Shown: positions 1-5,868, numbered from the stretch's first letter. The stretch is 7,159 bases of DNA from an uncultured Methanomicrobiales archaeon (GCA_937892275.1 CALAVG010000014.1:1-7159), one strand, 5' to 3'. Notes: generated by a model from the letters alone, not told the origin. Program-made: numbers and translations.

Positions 1-76
1 GGTTACCACGATGCTGTTGCCCAGCGAGGAGACCGAGGCCCTCACCAAAAAACTGATCGACCGCGACCGTCAGTGA
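1..76 (+). CDS. C-terminal tail of an unidentified protein (partial)
   Basis: Only the last 24 codons are inside the window, read from position 2 and ending at the TGA at 74-76. The visible peptide begins VTTMLLPSEETEALTKKL and ends DRDRQ. It is hydrophilic and probably helical, which suits the C-terminal end of a real gene, but it carries no motif and I cannot name a family. The gene is convergent with the TIGR04076-like gene on the other strand, and the two coding ends overlap by 7 bases (70-76). The call rests on an open frame running into the window edge and plausible composition, so it is moderate only. Confidence 0.5.
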   Translation, partial: VTTMLLPSEETEALTKKLIDRDRQ

Positions 77-378
77 TCCTCGATCCTTTCAAGATAGAAG
101 CTCACGGGTCTGAACCCGTCGTTGCAGGATATCATCGCAGAGTGGGGATTCTTCATCCAGCCGTCAAAGAAGTTCCCACCGCCTTCGGCCAGATCCTTCA
201 CGAATCTCTCTATCGATTCCCATGCGCTGTCGCAGAGTCCTTCCGGTTTCTTCCCATCGATAGAGATGAACGTCTGTCCTTCCGTGATGTCGCAGGCGTG
301 CTCTATGGGATTCTCGTAGATCTCCATGAGGTCTGGATAACAGGCCTTCCTGACCGCCGTTATCTTGACTTTGTACAT
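70..378 (-). CDS. TIGR04076-like small conserved protein
   Basis: This is a complete 102-residue protein starting at ATG (376-378) and ending at TGA (70-72). From memory it resembles the TIGR04076 family of small archaeal and bacterial proteins of unknown function. Matching features are the N-terminal strand MYKVKITAVRK, EGQTFIS near residues 33-39, the KKPEGLCDSAWESI block near 43-56 with its Pro-x-Gly-x-Cys and Ala-Trp pattern, and the C-terminal CNDGFRPVSFYLERIE. The length is normal for the family. No signal peptide or membrane segment is visible, so it is probably cytosolic. It lies 40 bases downstream of ppsA on the same strand, separated by a hairpin with a T-rich tail. I see no Shine-Dalgarno before the ATG, so it may depend on readthrough from ppsA or on a promoter I cannot recognise. 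No biochemical role can be assigned. Confidence 0.82.
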   Translation of the reverse strand: MYKVKITAVRKACYPDLMEIYENPIEHACDITEGQTFISIDGKKPEGLCDSAWESIERFVKDLAEGGGNFFDGWMKNPHSAMISCNDGFRPVSFYLERIEDH

Positions 379-395
379 ATTGAATAAAAGAATAA

Positions 396-414
396 GACGG
401 GGTGCGACCCCGTC
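396..414 (-). terminator. Hairpin with T-rich tail after ppsA
   Basis: The arms 396-402 (GACGGGG) and 408-414 (CCCCGTC) form a perfect 7-bp, GC-rich stem with a 5-nt loop. On the minus strand it begins 4 nt after the ppsA stop codon and is followed by TTATTCTTTTATTCA, a T-rich stretch of the kind at which archaeal RNA polymerase terminates. It probably marks the end of, or attenuates, the ppsA transcript before the TIGR04076-like gene. It could instead stabilise the 3' end of the ppsA message. Confidence 0.6.
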
Positions 415-418
415 GTTT

Positions 419-2743
419 TCAGAACTGCTGGTTCCTGAGGTTCCTCAGATCCCTGAGCATGATCTTCTGCTCGGCGGATGCGATGATCCTCTTGGTCTTG
501 TAGAACGTGTCGGGGTTCAGGGAGATTCCGTCGATTCCCTCCTCGACCAGGAATTCAGTGAACTCAGGGTACACCGAGGGCCCCTGTCCGCAGATGCTGA
601 CGTACTTTCCGTTCTCGTGGGCGACCTTGATCAGGTGGGAGATGGCTCTCTTCACGCCCTCGTTCCTCTCGTCGAAGTATCCCATGTGTCCGAGGATATC
701 CGAATCCCTGTCGCATCCCATGGTGAGCTGCGTGAGGTCGTTGGATCCGATGGAGAACGCGTCGCAGTACTTGCAGAACTCATCCGCCATGAATATGATG
801 ACAGGGACTTCAGCCATGAAGTAGAGCTTGAAGTCCTTGCTCCTCTTCAGTCCGATGGATTCCATCATGGCGGTGATCTCCTTGACCTCGTCGATGGTCC
901 TGACGAACGGGAGCATCATGTTGAGGTTCTTGAATCCCATCTCGTCCCTGACCTTCTTGATGGCCTTGAGCTCGCACATGAACGCGTCGCGGTAGCTGTC
1001 GGAGACGTACCTGGAGCATCCTCTCCATCCGATCATCGGGTTGTCCTCGTTGGGCTCGTATTCCGCACCGCCCTTCATGTCGTGGTACTCGTTCGTCTTG
1101 AAATCGGATGTTCTGAGCACGATGGGCCTGGGGTAGAATGCCCTTGTGACCTTGGAGATTCCGTCAGCGAGCTTGTCGATGAGTTCCTGTTCCCTTCCCT
1201 CTGCAAGGAATGCACAGGGGTGCTCTCCGACATAGTTGGTGAAGAGGAACTCGATCCTCATCAGTCCGACTCCGTCGCAGGGGAGCTTGGAGATCTCGTC
1301 AGCCTTGGCGGGCATGGACATGTTGACCATGACCTTCGTTCCGGTGATGGGAACGAACTCTGTACAAACGTTTCCGCCTGCTGATTCGCTGACTGCCGAT
1401 GCCTCCTTCTTCTTGGCGATGATTCCCTTGTAGACGTTACCTGTGGTTCCGTCCACGGTGACCTCCATTCCGTTGGTGAGGCATTCAGTTGCATTGCCGG
1501 TTCCCACCACACAGGGTGTTCCCAGCTCTCTTGAGATAATCGCGGCGTGGCAGGTCATTCCTCCCTCGTCGGTGATGATTCCGGCGGCCCTGCTCATCGC
1601 GGGGACCATGTCGGGCATGGTCATCTTTGTGACGAGCACGTCGCCTTCCTTGATGACATCGAGACTCATGGATGTATCGTAGATGATGACCTTTCCGGTA
1701 GCGAGACCGGGGCTTGCTCCGAGTCCGGTGGCAACGATAGCGTCGCTCGATACATCGTCACCGACGGTCTCGTTGGTTACGGAGTTACCGGTGGCGGTGA
1801 TGGGCCTTGCCTGTACGATGTATGCCCTGTCGTCCTCGATGCACCATTCCATATCCATGGGCTTGTTGTAGTGAATCTCGATCTGGCGTCCGATCTCCGC
1901 GATCTCGAGGATACGGTCGTCGTTGATCTTCTGGACCTTCACCTTGTCCTTGGGCATGTCCTTCTTCTCGACACCGCCGTTCTTTCCGCGGATGTACTTC
2001 CATGTCTGCGTGGAGATCCTTTTCTTCAGAATCTCCATCTTCTGCTTGTCGACGATGTATGTGTCGGGTGTGACCTCTCCTCCGACTATGGCCTCTCCGA
2101 GTCCGTAGCCTCCCTCGATGACGATCTGCTTCGCACCGCTGTTGGGGTCCACTGTGAACATGATACCGGAGAATTCGGAGTTGACCATCCTCTGGACTAC
2201 GACTGCGAGCTTGACGTCCTCGTGGGCGTATCCCTGCTTCTCACGGTAGGCGATGGCCCTTGCTGTGAAGAGAGAGGACCAGCATTTCCTGATCTTGTCG
2301 AAGAGGTCCTCCTCGTCCTTGACGTTGAGGTATGTCTCCTGCTGACCGGCGAAACTCGCATCCGGAAGGTCCTCGGCGGTCGCACTGGACCTGACGGCGA
2401 CGAATCCGATCTTTCCCTTGGGGAAGAGCAGCTTGTATTTCGAGACGATCTCCTTCTTGAGGTCCGAAGGGATCTCGCATCCGTCGAAGAGGGCCCTGAT
2501 CCTCTCTGAGGCGGCCACAAGGCTGTCGTCAGAGTTCCTGTCGATACCTTCCAGCTCCTTGTTGATCTCCGTGAAGATCTTGCTCTTGGAGAGGAAGTAA
2601 TCATAGGCCACTGTGGTGAGGACGAATGCCTCGGGCACAGGGAAACCGGCGTTCGTGAGCTCTCCGAGGTTGGCGCCCTTGCCACCCACGAAGGGCACAT
2701 CTTCGACATGCAGTTCGTTTACATCGACAATTTTCTTATCCAT
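419..2743 (-). CDS. ppsA: Phosphoenolpyruvate synthase (pyruvate, water dikinase)
   Basis: The enzyme (EC 2.7.9.2) makes phosphoenolpyruvate, AMP and phosphate from pyruvate, ATP and water, the entry to gluconeogenesis; it is cytosolic. With the chosen start it has 774 residues, normal for the family. Domains in order: N-terminal ATP-binding domain with VPFVGGKGANLGEL near residues 16-29 and AVRSSATAEDLPDASFAGQQ near 116-135; central swivelling phosphohistidine domain with GGMTCHAAIISRELG, the phospho-accepting histidine being about residue 399; C-terminal PEP-binding barrel with GSNDLTQLTMG near 666-676, CDRDSD, and GKYVSICGQGPS, whose cysteine (about 718) is the expected catalytic acid. The ATG at 2741-2743 (MDKKIVDVNEL) matches where family members begin. 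An in-frame GTG at 2800 would add 19 residues, but it sits almost at the predicted transcript start within a small hairpin, so I prefer 2743. The Shine-Dalgarno is weak (GGGGA). Product call is very secure. Confidence 0.97.
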   Translation of the reverse strand: MDKKIVDVNELHVEDVPFVGGKGANLGELTNAGFPVPEAFVLTTVAYDYFLSKSKIFTEINKELEGIDRNSDDSLVAASERIRALFDGCEIPSDLKKEIVSKYKLLFPKGKIGFVAVRSSATAEDLPDASFAGQQETYLNVKDEEDLFDKIRKCWSSLFTARAIAYREKQGYAHEDVKLAVVVQRMVNSEFSGIMFTVDPNSGAKQIVIEGGYGLGEAIVGGEVTPDTYIVDKQKMEILKKRISTQTWKYIRGKNGGVEKKDMPKDKVKVQKINDDRILEIAEIGRQIEIHYNKPMDMEWCIEDDRAYIVQARPITATGNSVTNETVGDDVSSDAIVATGLGASPGLATGKVIIYDTSMSLDVIKEGDVLVTKMTMPDMVPAMSRAAGIITDEGGMTCHAAIISRELGTPCVVGTGNATECLTNGMEVTVDGTTGNVYKGIIAKKKEASAVSESAGGNVCTEFVPITGTKVMVNMSMPAKADEISKLPCDGVGLMRIEFLFTNYVGEHPCAFLAEGREQELIDKLADGISKVTRAFYPRPIVLRTSDFKTNEYHDMKGGAEYEPNEDNPMIGWRGCSRYVSDSYRDAFMCELKAIKKVRDEMGFKNLNMMLPFVRTIDEVKEITAMMESIGLKRSKDFKLYFMAEVPVIIFMADEFCKYCDAFSIGSNDLTQLTMGCDRDSDILGHMGYFDERNEGVKRAISHLIKVAHENGKYVSICGQGPSVYPEFTEFLVEEGIDGISLNPDTFYKTKRIIASAEQKIMLRDLRNLRNQQF

Positions 2744-2782
2744 TGGGAGTCCCCGCTGTGAATTACGCAGTTTGGAAGTTTT

Positions 2783-2797
2783 GACGGAATGTCCGTC
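2783..2797 (-). other. 5' hairpin in the ppsA leader
   Basis: On the minus strand GACGGA-CAT-TCCGTC gives a perfect 6-bp stem with a 3-nt loop. With the TATA box at 2824-2831, transcription should begin near 2800, so the hairpin would form within the first nucleotides of a leader of about 57 nt. A 5'-terminal hairpin can protect an mRNA. A regulatory role is inference only. Confidence 0.35.
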
Positions 2798-2823
2798 CAC
2801 GCTTCGACTATAATCTTCGCCTT

Positions 2824-2831
2824 AATTATAA
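2824..2831 (-). promoter_or_regulatory. TATA box of ppsA
   Basis: The minus strand reads TTATAATT in an otherwise GC-rich neighbourhood. Its centre is about 27 bp upstream of position 2800, the expected transcript start. It lies only 7 bp from the left target duplication of the insertion sequence (2838-2846), so the core promoter survived the insertion while everything further upstream was displaced by about 1.5 kb. Confidence 0.6.
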
Positions 2832-2837
2832 GTTGTT

Positions 2838-2846
2838 GGTCATCAC
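2838..2846. repeat. Target site duplication, left copy
   Basis: The sequence GGTCATCAC directly abuts the left terminal inverted repeat and is identical to 4366-4374 on the other side of the element. A 9-bp duplication is the known size for the IS903 group of the IS5 family. With the following base of the restored site (GGTCATCACC) the target is nearly palindromic. Confidence 0.95.
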
Positions 2847-2864
2847 GACTGTGTTGAACAACCC
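2847..2864 (+). repeat. Left terminal inverted repeat of the IS
   Basis: GACTGTGTTGAACAACCC is an exact inverted match, 18 of 18, to 4348-4365. The next base differs. This is the expected transposase binding and cleavage end. Confidence 0.95.
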
Positions 2865-2938
2865 CGATTTTCGATCGTCGCTCTATTTTTCAATCGGATC
2901 GTGAGCTATTTCAGAATAATTGGTCTTTATTATTTGAC

Positions 2939-2964
2939 TATGCACATTATTGTGTAATGTCATA
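2939..2964 (+). repeat. Subterminal hairpin upstream of the transposase promoter
   Basis: TATG-c-ACATTA-ttgtg-TAATGT-CATA forms a 10-bp imperfect palindrome with one bulged C, ending 20 bp before the transposase TATA box. It could be an operator or a subterminal transposase-binding site. In AT-rich DNA such palindromes also arise by chance. Confidence 0.3.
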
Positions 2965-2984
2965 ATATTTAGTTTTTACTATAA

Positions 2985-2992
2985 TTTATATA
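2985..2992 (+). promoter_or_regulatory. TATA box of the transposase gene
   Basis: TTTATATA is a strong archaeal TATA match inside the IS. Initiation about 26 bp downstream, near 3015, would give a leader of roughly 114 nt before the ATG at 3129. No other gene lies between, so this is the likely transposase promoter. Confidence 0.6.
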
Positions 2993-3070
2993 GAGTTAAC
3001 ACATACTGAAAACGATGGGATTCTGACTTAGCCAGACATCCTCTCAAGATACAGAAAATCAAAATAAGTT

Positions 3071-3120
3071 GGGGAAAGGCGCCCTTTGTATTTCCGAACA
3101 AAACGCCCTCCCCGGGGGTG
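3071..3120 (+). promoter_or_regulatory. Transposase leader hairpin and ribosome binding site
   Basis: GGGGA (3071-3075) can pair with TCCCC (3109-3113), and GGCG (3078-3081) with CGCC (3104-3107), closing a stem immediately before the GGGGGTG (3114-3120) that serves as Shine-Dalgarno for the ATG at 3129, 8 nt further on. The ribosome binding site is what decides the start at 3129. The stem leaves the site free but ends right next to it, so it could influence translation; that is inference. Confidence 0.45.
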
Positions 3121-3128
3121 TCATTTTC

Positions 3129-4346
3129 ATGACAGTATGGGATAATAGCAACAAGGATAAAAAGGGGAGCCAGGGAAAGCGCAACAAGAATACAGATGCA
3201 TATGGGAACAGATACGACAGACGTAAAGGATTCTGGTCCAACATCGATCGCGCCGTCCTTGAGGAAGGACGGCTGCTGGACAGTTGGCTACTGCCAATGA
3301 GAGTTTAGGTGGAGCTTTGCATCCTTAATTCCTAGGGCAGATAGGGCAGGAAATACCTGTATCCGCCCTCGCTGATCCTGTTCATATCTCTCCTGAAAGA
3401 GGATGACGGCAGATCCTATCGCCGCGCGATATCCAAGGTGTCCAACACCCTTGAGAGAATGGGGCTCCCAGAGCCCCATTACTCCACGCTGCACAAATCA
3501 CAAGCCAGATTTCTGTCTGATGAACTCGGTGTGAGGGTCATAAACGAGGCGACGGTGGTACTGCTGAGCATGGGTATCGAGGAAGCGCTCGACCCGATAC
3601 GCATACTCGGGACGGCGATATGTCCAGAGTATGAGGCTCCCAAGATACTGCTGACCTGCCAGAAGGATGTCGAGACGCAGATGGAACTGGATAGGGAAGC
3701 CGATACGATTCGCAAATTCATGCATGTATCGGTCATGAAGTCATCGCTATCATCGGGTAGGCCGATATCATGTGCGATCGACGGGTCCGGAGAGGGACTA
3801 TCCGGCCCCGGTCTGTATTTCGAGCACATCTGGAAGCTTAACAACAGGAGGTTCATCAAACAGCATACGATGCTTGACCTGGACACGCTGAGGGTGGTAT
3901 CGTATGCGATAACATTAGAGAAGCCGGGCGACGCGAAGATGTTCGTGCCCCTGATTTCAGGGGCACTGCTGGTCGGTGTAAATGTCGGATGGGTCTCCGC
4001 GGACAGCGCTTATGATTCTGTGGCCAATTGGAGATACATGGACGAGAAGGGCATAGCCTTCTGCCCCAACCTCAAGGAGTCATTCAAAGGAGGGTGGGAA
4101 TTCAAAAGGAGGGAGGCTCTGGCATCCTTCGATAAGGAGTTCGGCAAGGAACTGGCCCACAGGATAACCGGATATAACGAGCGCTGGCTTGTAGAATCGT
4201 TCTTCAGCGTGTTCAAGAAACTATATGGTCAGACCATCGGGAACAGGCTGTTCCCGATGATGGTCGTAACGATGGATCTCAGATACATGCTCTACGACAT
4301 CCACAGGGATTTCATGCTCGAGGCACAGGAGGTTGCATCGATATGA
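3129..4346 (+). CDS. IS5-family DDE transposase read through three in-frame TAG codons
   Basis: Read as one frame from ATG 3129 to TGA 4344-4346, this is 405 residues with TAG at codons 60, 69 and 72 (3306, 3333, 3342) and no TAA or TGA. Before the TAGs lies the family's N-terminal region (WSNIDRAVLEEGRLLDSW); directly after them the same frame gives GRKYLYPPSLILF and then HYSTLHKS, the usual IS5 continuation. The catalytic DDE core is complete: Asp about 218 (AIDGSGEG), Asp about 292 (VSADSAYDS), Glu about 356, the last inside a perfect Y-x2-R-x3-E-x6-K signature (Y349, R352, E356, K363). It catalyses cut-and-paste movement of the element at its 18-bp ends. UAG may be decoded as pyrrolysine or another amino acid. 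If not, only a 59-residue fragment and a separately started C-terminal part (for example GTG at 3438, with the whole DDE core) could be made, and the gene would be a pseudogene. Transposase identity is secure; amber decoding is inference. Confidence 0.85.
3333..3350 (+). repeat. Tandem 9-bp repeat carrying two of the TAG codons
   Basis: TAGGGCAGA (3333-3341) is followed at once by TAGGGCAGG (3342-3350), 8 of 9 identical. In the transposase frame each unit reads TAG-Gly-Arg. The second and third TAG codons therefore probably descend from one by replication slippage and are not independent mutations. The repeat length keeps the frame. Confidence 0.8.
3458..3480 (+). repeat. Perfect 10-bp hairpin inside the transposase gene
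   Basis: The arms 3458-3467 (AATGGGGCTC) and 3471-3480 (GAGCCCCATT) are perfectly complementary around a 3-nt loop (CCA). The stem lies in the transposase frame, encoding the end of the RMGLPEPHY stretch, 113 nt after the last TAG. It is the strongest local fold I see in the window, but coding sequence can produce such a stem by chance, and its role, if any, is unknown. Confidence 0.7.
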
Positions 4347-4347
4347 T

Positions 4348-4365
4348 GGGTTGTTCAACACAGTC
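4348..4365 (-). repeat. Right terminal inverted repeat of the IS
   Basis: GGGTTGTTCAACACAGTC is the exact complement of the left end. It begins one base after the transposase stop codon, the compact arrangement usual for insertion sequences. Confidence 0.95.
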
Positions 4366-4374
4366 GGTCATCAC
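4366..4374. repeat. Target site duplication, right copy
   Basis: GGTCATCAC, identical to 2838-2846 and directly abutting the right inverted repeat. Removing the element and one copy restores a space of about 162 bp between the ppsA ATG and the ATG of the divergent membrane-protein gene. Confidence 0.95.
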
Positions 4375-4407
4375 CAGGATGGCCCATGGTCCGTTTTCGA
4401 ATAATTC

Positions 4408-4415
4408 ATAAAATA
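4408..4415 (+). promoter_or_regulatory. TATA box of the VIT-like gene
   Basis: ATAAAATA stands in an AT-rich patch (4398-4420). Its centre is 22-23 bp upstream of the ATG at 4434, close to the usual 26-27 bp TATA to start distance, and no Shine-Dalgarno precedes the ATG. Both points suggest a leaderless transcript. It is 33 bp from the right target duplication, so the insertion left this core promoter whole. Confidence 0.55.
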
Positions 4416-4433
4416 TGGATGCAATGACAGACC

Positions 4434-5099
4434 ATGGTCGGGAAGTTGACCTCGAGGATGCTGTCCTATACGGGACCGAGCACCGCGCTCCAGGAGGTGC
4501 TGTACGGATTCATAATGGCACTGATCTTCGTATACGGTGTCAGATTCGGCGTGCTCGAATTCTCCGACAAGTTTTCATTCGCAGTGACGGTCACGGGAAT
4601 GTGCCTCACGTGGGGTGTCATCGACGGGATCATCTTCTATTACATCTGGCTGCTTGATACAAGACGCACATACAGAGTCATCACCAACGCAGAGGGCAGG
4701 GATCGCGAATCCAGGAAGAACGAGATCATGGATTCCCTTTCGGGGACGGCTCTGGATGTCCTTTCCGATCAGAACAAGGATGCCATCTGCGACATGATGC
4801 TGGACAAAGAGGTGCAATCCGAAGCGGAGTACGAAGAGGACAGGAAGGCGATGGTAAAGAACTCCATCGGCTGCGTATTCTTCGGTGTGGTGGCACTGAT
4901 CCCGGTATTGCTCCCGCTGCTGTTCTTCGAGGACCTGATCTACGCGCTGGGAGTATCATGCATACTCTCGGGGCTGTCACTGTTCGTGACCGGATACCTC
5001 ATGGGCCCGTATATAGGCCTCAACCGTTTCGTTATGGGTCTGTTCCTGGCAGGCATATCCTTTGTCATATCGGTGATATCGGTCTTCACTGGCGGATGA
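4434..5099 (+). CDS. VIT1/CCC1-like integral membrane protein
   Basis: The 221-residue protein has about five hydrophobic segments: residues 22-41, 47-73, 143-166, 168-190 and 196-219, with a long charged loop (about 75-140, rich in Glu, Asp, Arg and Lys) between the second and third. The N-terminal block ALQEVLYGFIMALIF, the TWGVIDGIIFY motif near 59-69, and the C-terminal PLLFFEDLIYALGVSCILSGLSLFVTGY pattern resemble a group of small proteins annotated as VIT1/CCC1 relatives, whose characterised members move iron or manganese. That resemblance is from memory, and metal transport is not shown. ATG 4434 is the first in-frame start, since a TGA lies in frame at 4425. Transcription is divergent from ppsA, and the IS separates the two. 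Another polytopic family remains possible. Confidence 0.75.
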   Translation: MVGKLTSRMLSYTGPSTALQEVLYGFIMALIFVYGVRFGVLEFSDKFSFAVTVTGMCLTWGVIDGIIFYYIWLLDTRRTYRVITNAEGRDRESRKNEIMDSLSGTALDVLSDQNKDAICDMMLDKEVQSEAEYEEDRKAMVKNSIGCVFFGVVALIPVLLPLLFFEDLIYALGVSCILSGLSLFVTGYLMGPYIGLNRFVMGLFLAGISFVISVISVFTGG

Positions 5100-5146
5100 T
5101 CGACCGTTCAGACGGATAGTGTCCATCTTTAAATCTATATTACGGA

Positions 5147-5177
5147 TTACCATAAAATATCTATTTAAAAATGGTAA
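5147..5177. repeat. Inverted repeat upstream of the por operon
   Basis: TTACCAT (5147-5153) and ATGGTAA (5171-5177) are perfect inverted arms around a 17-bp AT-only-but-one spacer. The site is 48 bases after the VIT-like stop and 90 bp before the por TATA box. It could be an operator for a dimeric regulator or part of a termination region. The rest of 5100-5266 is AT-rich, with further TATA-like runs (TTTAAAT near 5129, TTTAAAA near 5164) but no convincing gene. Confidence 0.35.
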
Positions 5178-5266
5178 AACTGTTACGATTTTCGTAGAAA
5201 TAAATTGCTAAATCATCGAATATAGCAGAGTAGAACATCATTTTTCGTTTCTCTTAATAACAAATC

Positions 5267-5274
5267 TTTTAAAT
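5267..5274 (+). promoter_or_regulatory. TATA box of the porGDA operon
   Basis: TTTTAAAT lies 35 bp before the porG ATG. Initiation about 26 bp downstream, near 5297, would leave a short leader of roughly 13 nt. It is the best-placed of several AT-rich candidates between 5100 and 5309. Confidence 0.55.
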
Positions 5275-5309
5275 GTATCACAGAACATAGGGCGAGTCAG
5301 TGGTACCAA

Positions 5310-5867
5310 ATGGATATCGAAATTTGTTGGCACGGCAGAGGCGGACAGGGAGTCGTCACTGCTAACGAGATCCTAGCCGAGACCGCTATATTGGCAGGGA
5401 AGTACGTCAAGGCCTTCCCCGAGTTCGGTCCGGAGAGAATGGGTGCGCCCATCAGAGCGTTCACCAGAATCTCAGAGAAGCCTATCAGGATACACAGTCA
5501 GGTCTATGAACCCAACGTCGTCGTCATCATGGACGGGACACTAGTCGGGAAAGTGGACGTCACAAAAGGGGCGAAGAAGGATACGATCGTCGTAGCCAAC
5601 TACGCCGGATCACCCAAGGAGCTCCAGGACGCATTGGGGACCGAGATCGAATGCCACACATTGGATGCTCAGAAGATCGCCATCGAGGAGATCGGCAAGC
5701 CCATGGTCAACACCGTCATGCTGGGAGCGCTCATCAAATGCTCGCCCCTCGTCGGATACGATCACCTCGAGGACCAGATCACATCCAAGTTCACCGGAAA
5801 GCTACAGGACAAAGTGATTCTCAAGAACCTCTCCGCTCTGAAGAGAGGATACCAGGAGGTGCAGTGA
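5310..5867 (+). CDS. porG: Pyruvate:ferredoxin oxidoreductase, gamma subunit
   Basis: The 185-residue protein is the gamma subunit of the four-subunit archaeal enzyme (EC 1.2.7.1), which interconverts pyruvate plus CoA with acetyl-CoA, CO2 and reduced ferredoxin. In a methanogen the pyruvate-making direction feeds biosynthesis. Signature blocks are ICWHGRGGQGVVTANEIL (residues 5-22) and AFPEFGPERMGAPIRAFTRIS (35-55), both hallmarks of the gamma domain of 2-oxoacid oxidoreductases; the second favours the pyruvate type. Length is normal. The start at ATG 5310 gives the usual short N-terminus; a clear Shine-Dalgarno is missing (only GTGGT nearby), in line with a short-leader first gene. It heads a tight operon: porD starts one base after its stop. 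Confidence 0.95.
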   Translation: MDIEICWHGRGGQGVVTANEILAETAILAGKYVKAFPEFGPERMGAPIRAFTRISEKPIRIHSQVYEPNVVVIMDGTLVGKVDVTKGAKKDTIVVANYAGSPKELQDALGTEIECHTLDAQKIAIEEIGKPMVNTVMLGALIKCSPLVGYDHLEDQITSKFTGKLQDKVILKNLSALKRGYQEVQ

Positions 5868-5868
5868 A

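Larger units (their letters stand above)
2847..4365 (+). mobile_element. Complete IS5-family (IS903-like) insertion sequence, 1519 bp
   Basis: The element is bounded by perfect 18-bp inverted repeats (GACTGTGTTGAACAACCC at the left end, its complement at the right) and by a perfect 9-bp target duplication. The ends resemble the IS903-type terminus (GGCTTTGTTGAATAAATC from memory), and both the 18-bp repeat and the 9-bp duplication match that group. One transposase gene with D, D, E and a Y-R-E-K signature fills the right 80 percent and stops one base before the right repeat. The left 280 bp hold the repeat, a TATA box, two hairpins and a long leader. It is longer than IS903 itself (about 1.06 kb), partly because of this leader and a longer transposase N-terminus. 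Undamaged ends and duplication imply recent insertion. It sits between the divergent ppsA and VIT-like promoters and disrupts no gene. Confidence 0.95.

Noticed and set aside
73..387. A 104-codon plus-strand frame opposite the TIGR04076-like gene.
   Set aside because: The minus-strand protein has a recognisable family pattern; this one has none and no ribosome binding site.
365..2509. Long open frames on the plus strand opposite ppsA (365-1384 and 1547-2509).
   Set aside because: They are rich in Asp, Val, Leu and Gly in the way the antisense of GC-biased codons is, have no motifs, and lie wholly over a certain gene.
3059..3308. A small independent passenger gene in the left part of the IS (for example from the TTG at 3069, or the minus-strand frame 3059-3244).
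   Set aside because: The plus-strand peptide after the ATG at 3129 is the transposase N-terminus in the same frame as the core, and the minus-strand frame is hydrophobic and motif-free over the leader.
3298..3375. A programmed frameshift bypassing the TAG codons.
   Set aside because: The plus-one frame is open between TGA 3298 and TGA 3373, but its peptide (RWSFASLIPRADRAG) does not resemble the family, whereas frame-zero sequence does; no slippery run is present.
3438..4346. A stand-alone transposase of 302 residues starting at GTG 3438.
   Set aside because: The same frame upstream already encodes conserved IS5-type sequence (GRKYLYPPSLILF from 3345) with no Shine-Dalgarno at 3438, so the GTG is internal to a longer protein.
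5100..5309. A tRNA, small RNA or short gene in the intergenic region before porG.
   Set aside because: The GTGGTACC near 5300 recalls a tRNA D-arm, but no other tRNA arms can be built and no convincing reading frame exists.
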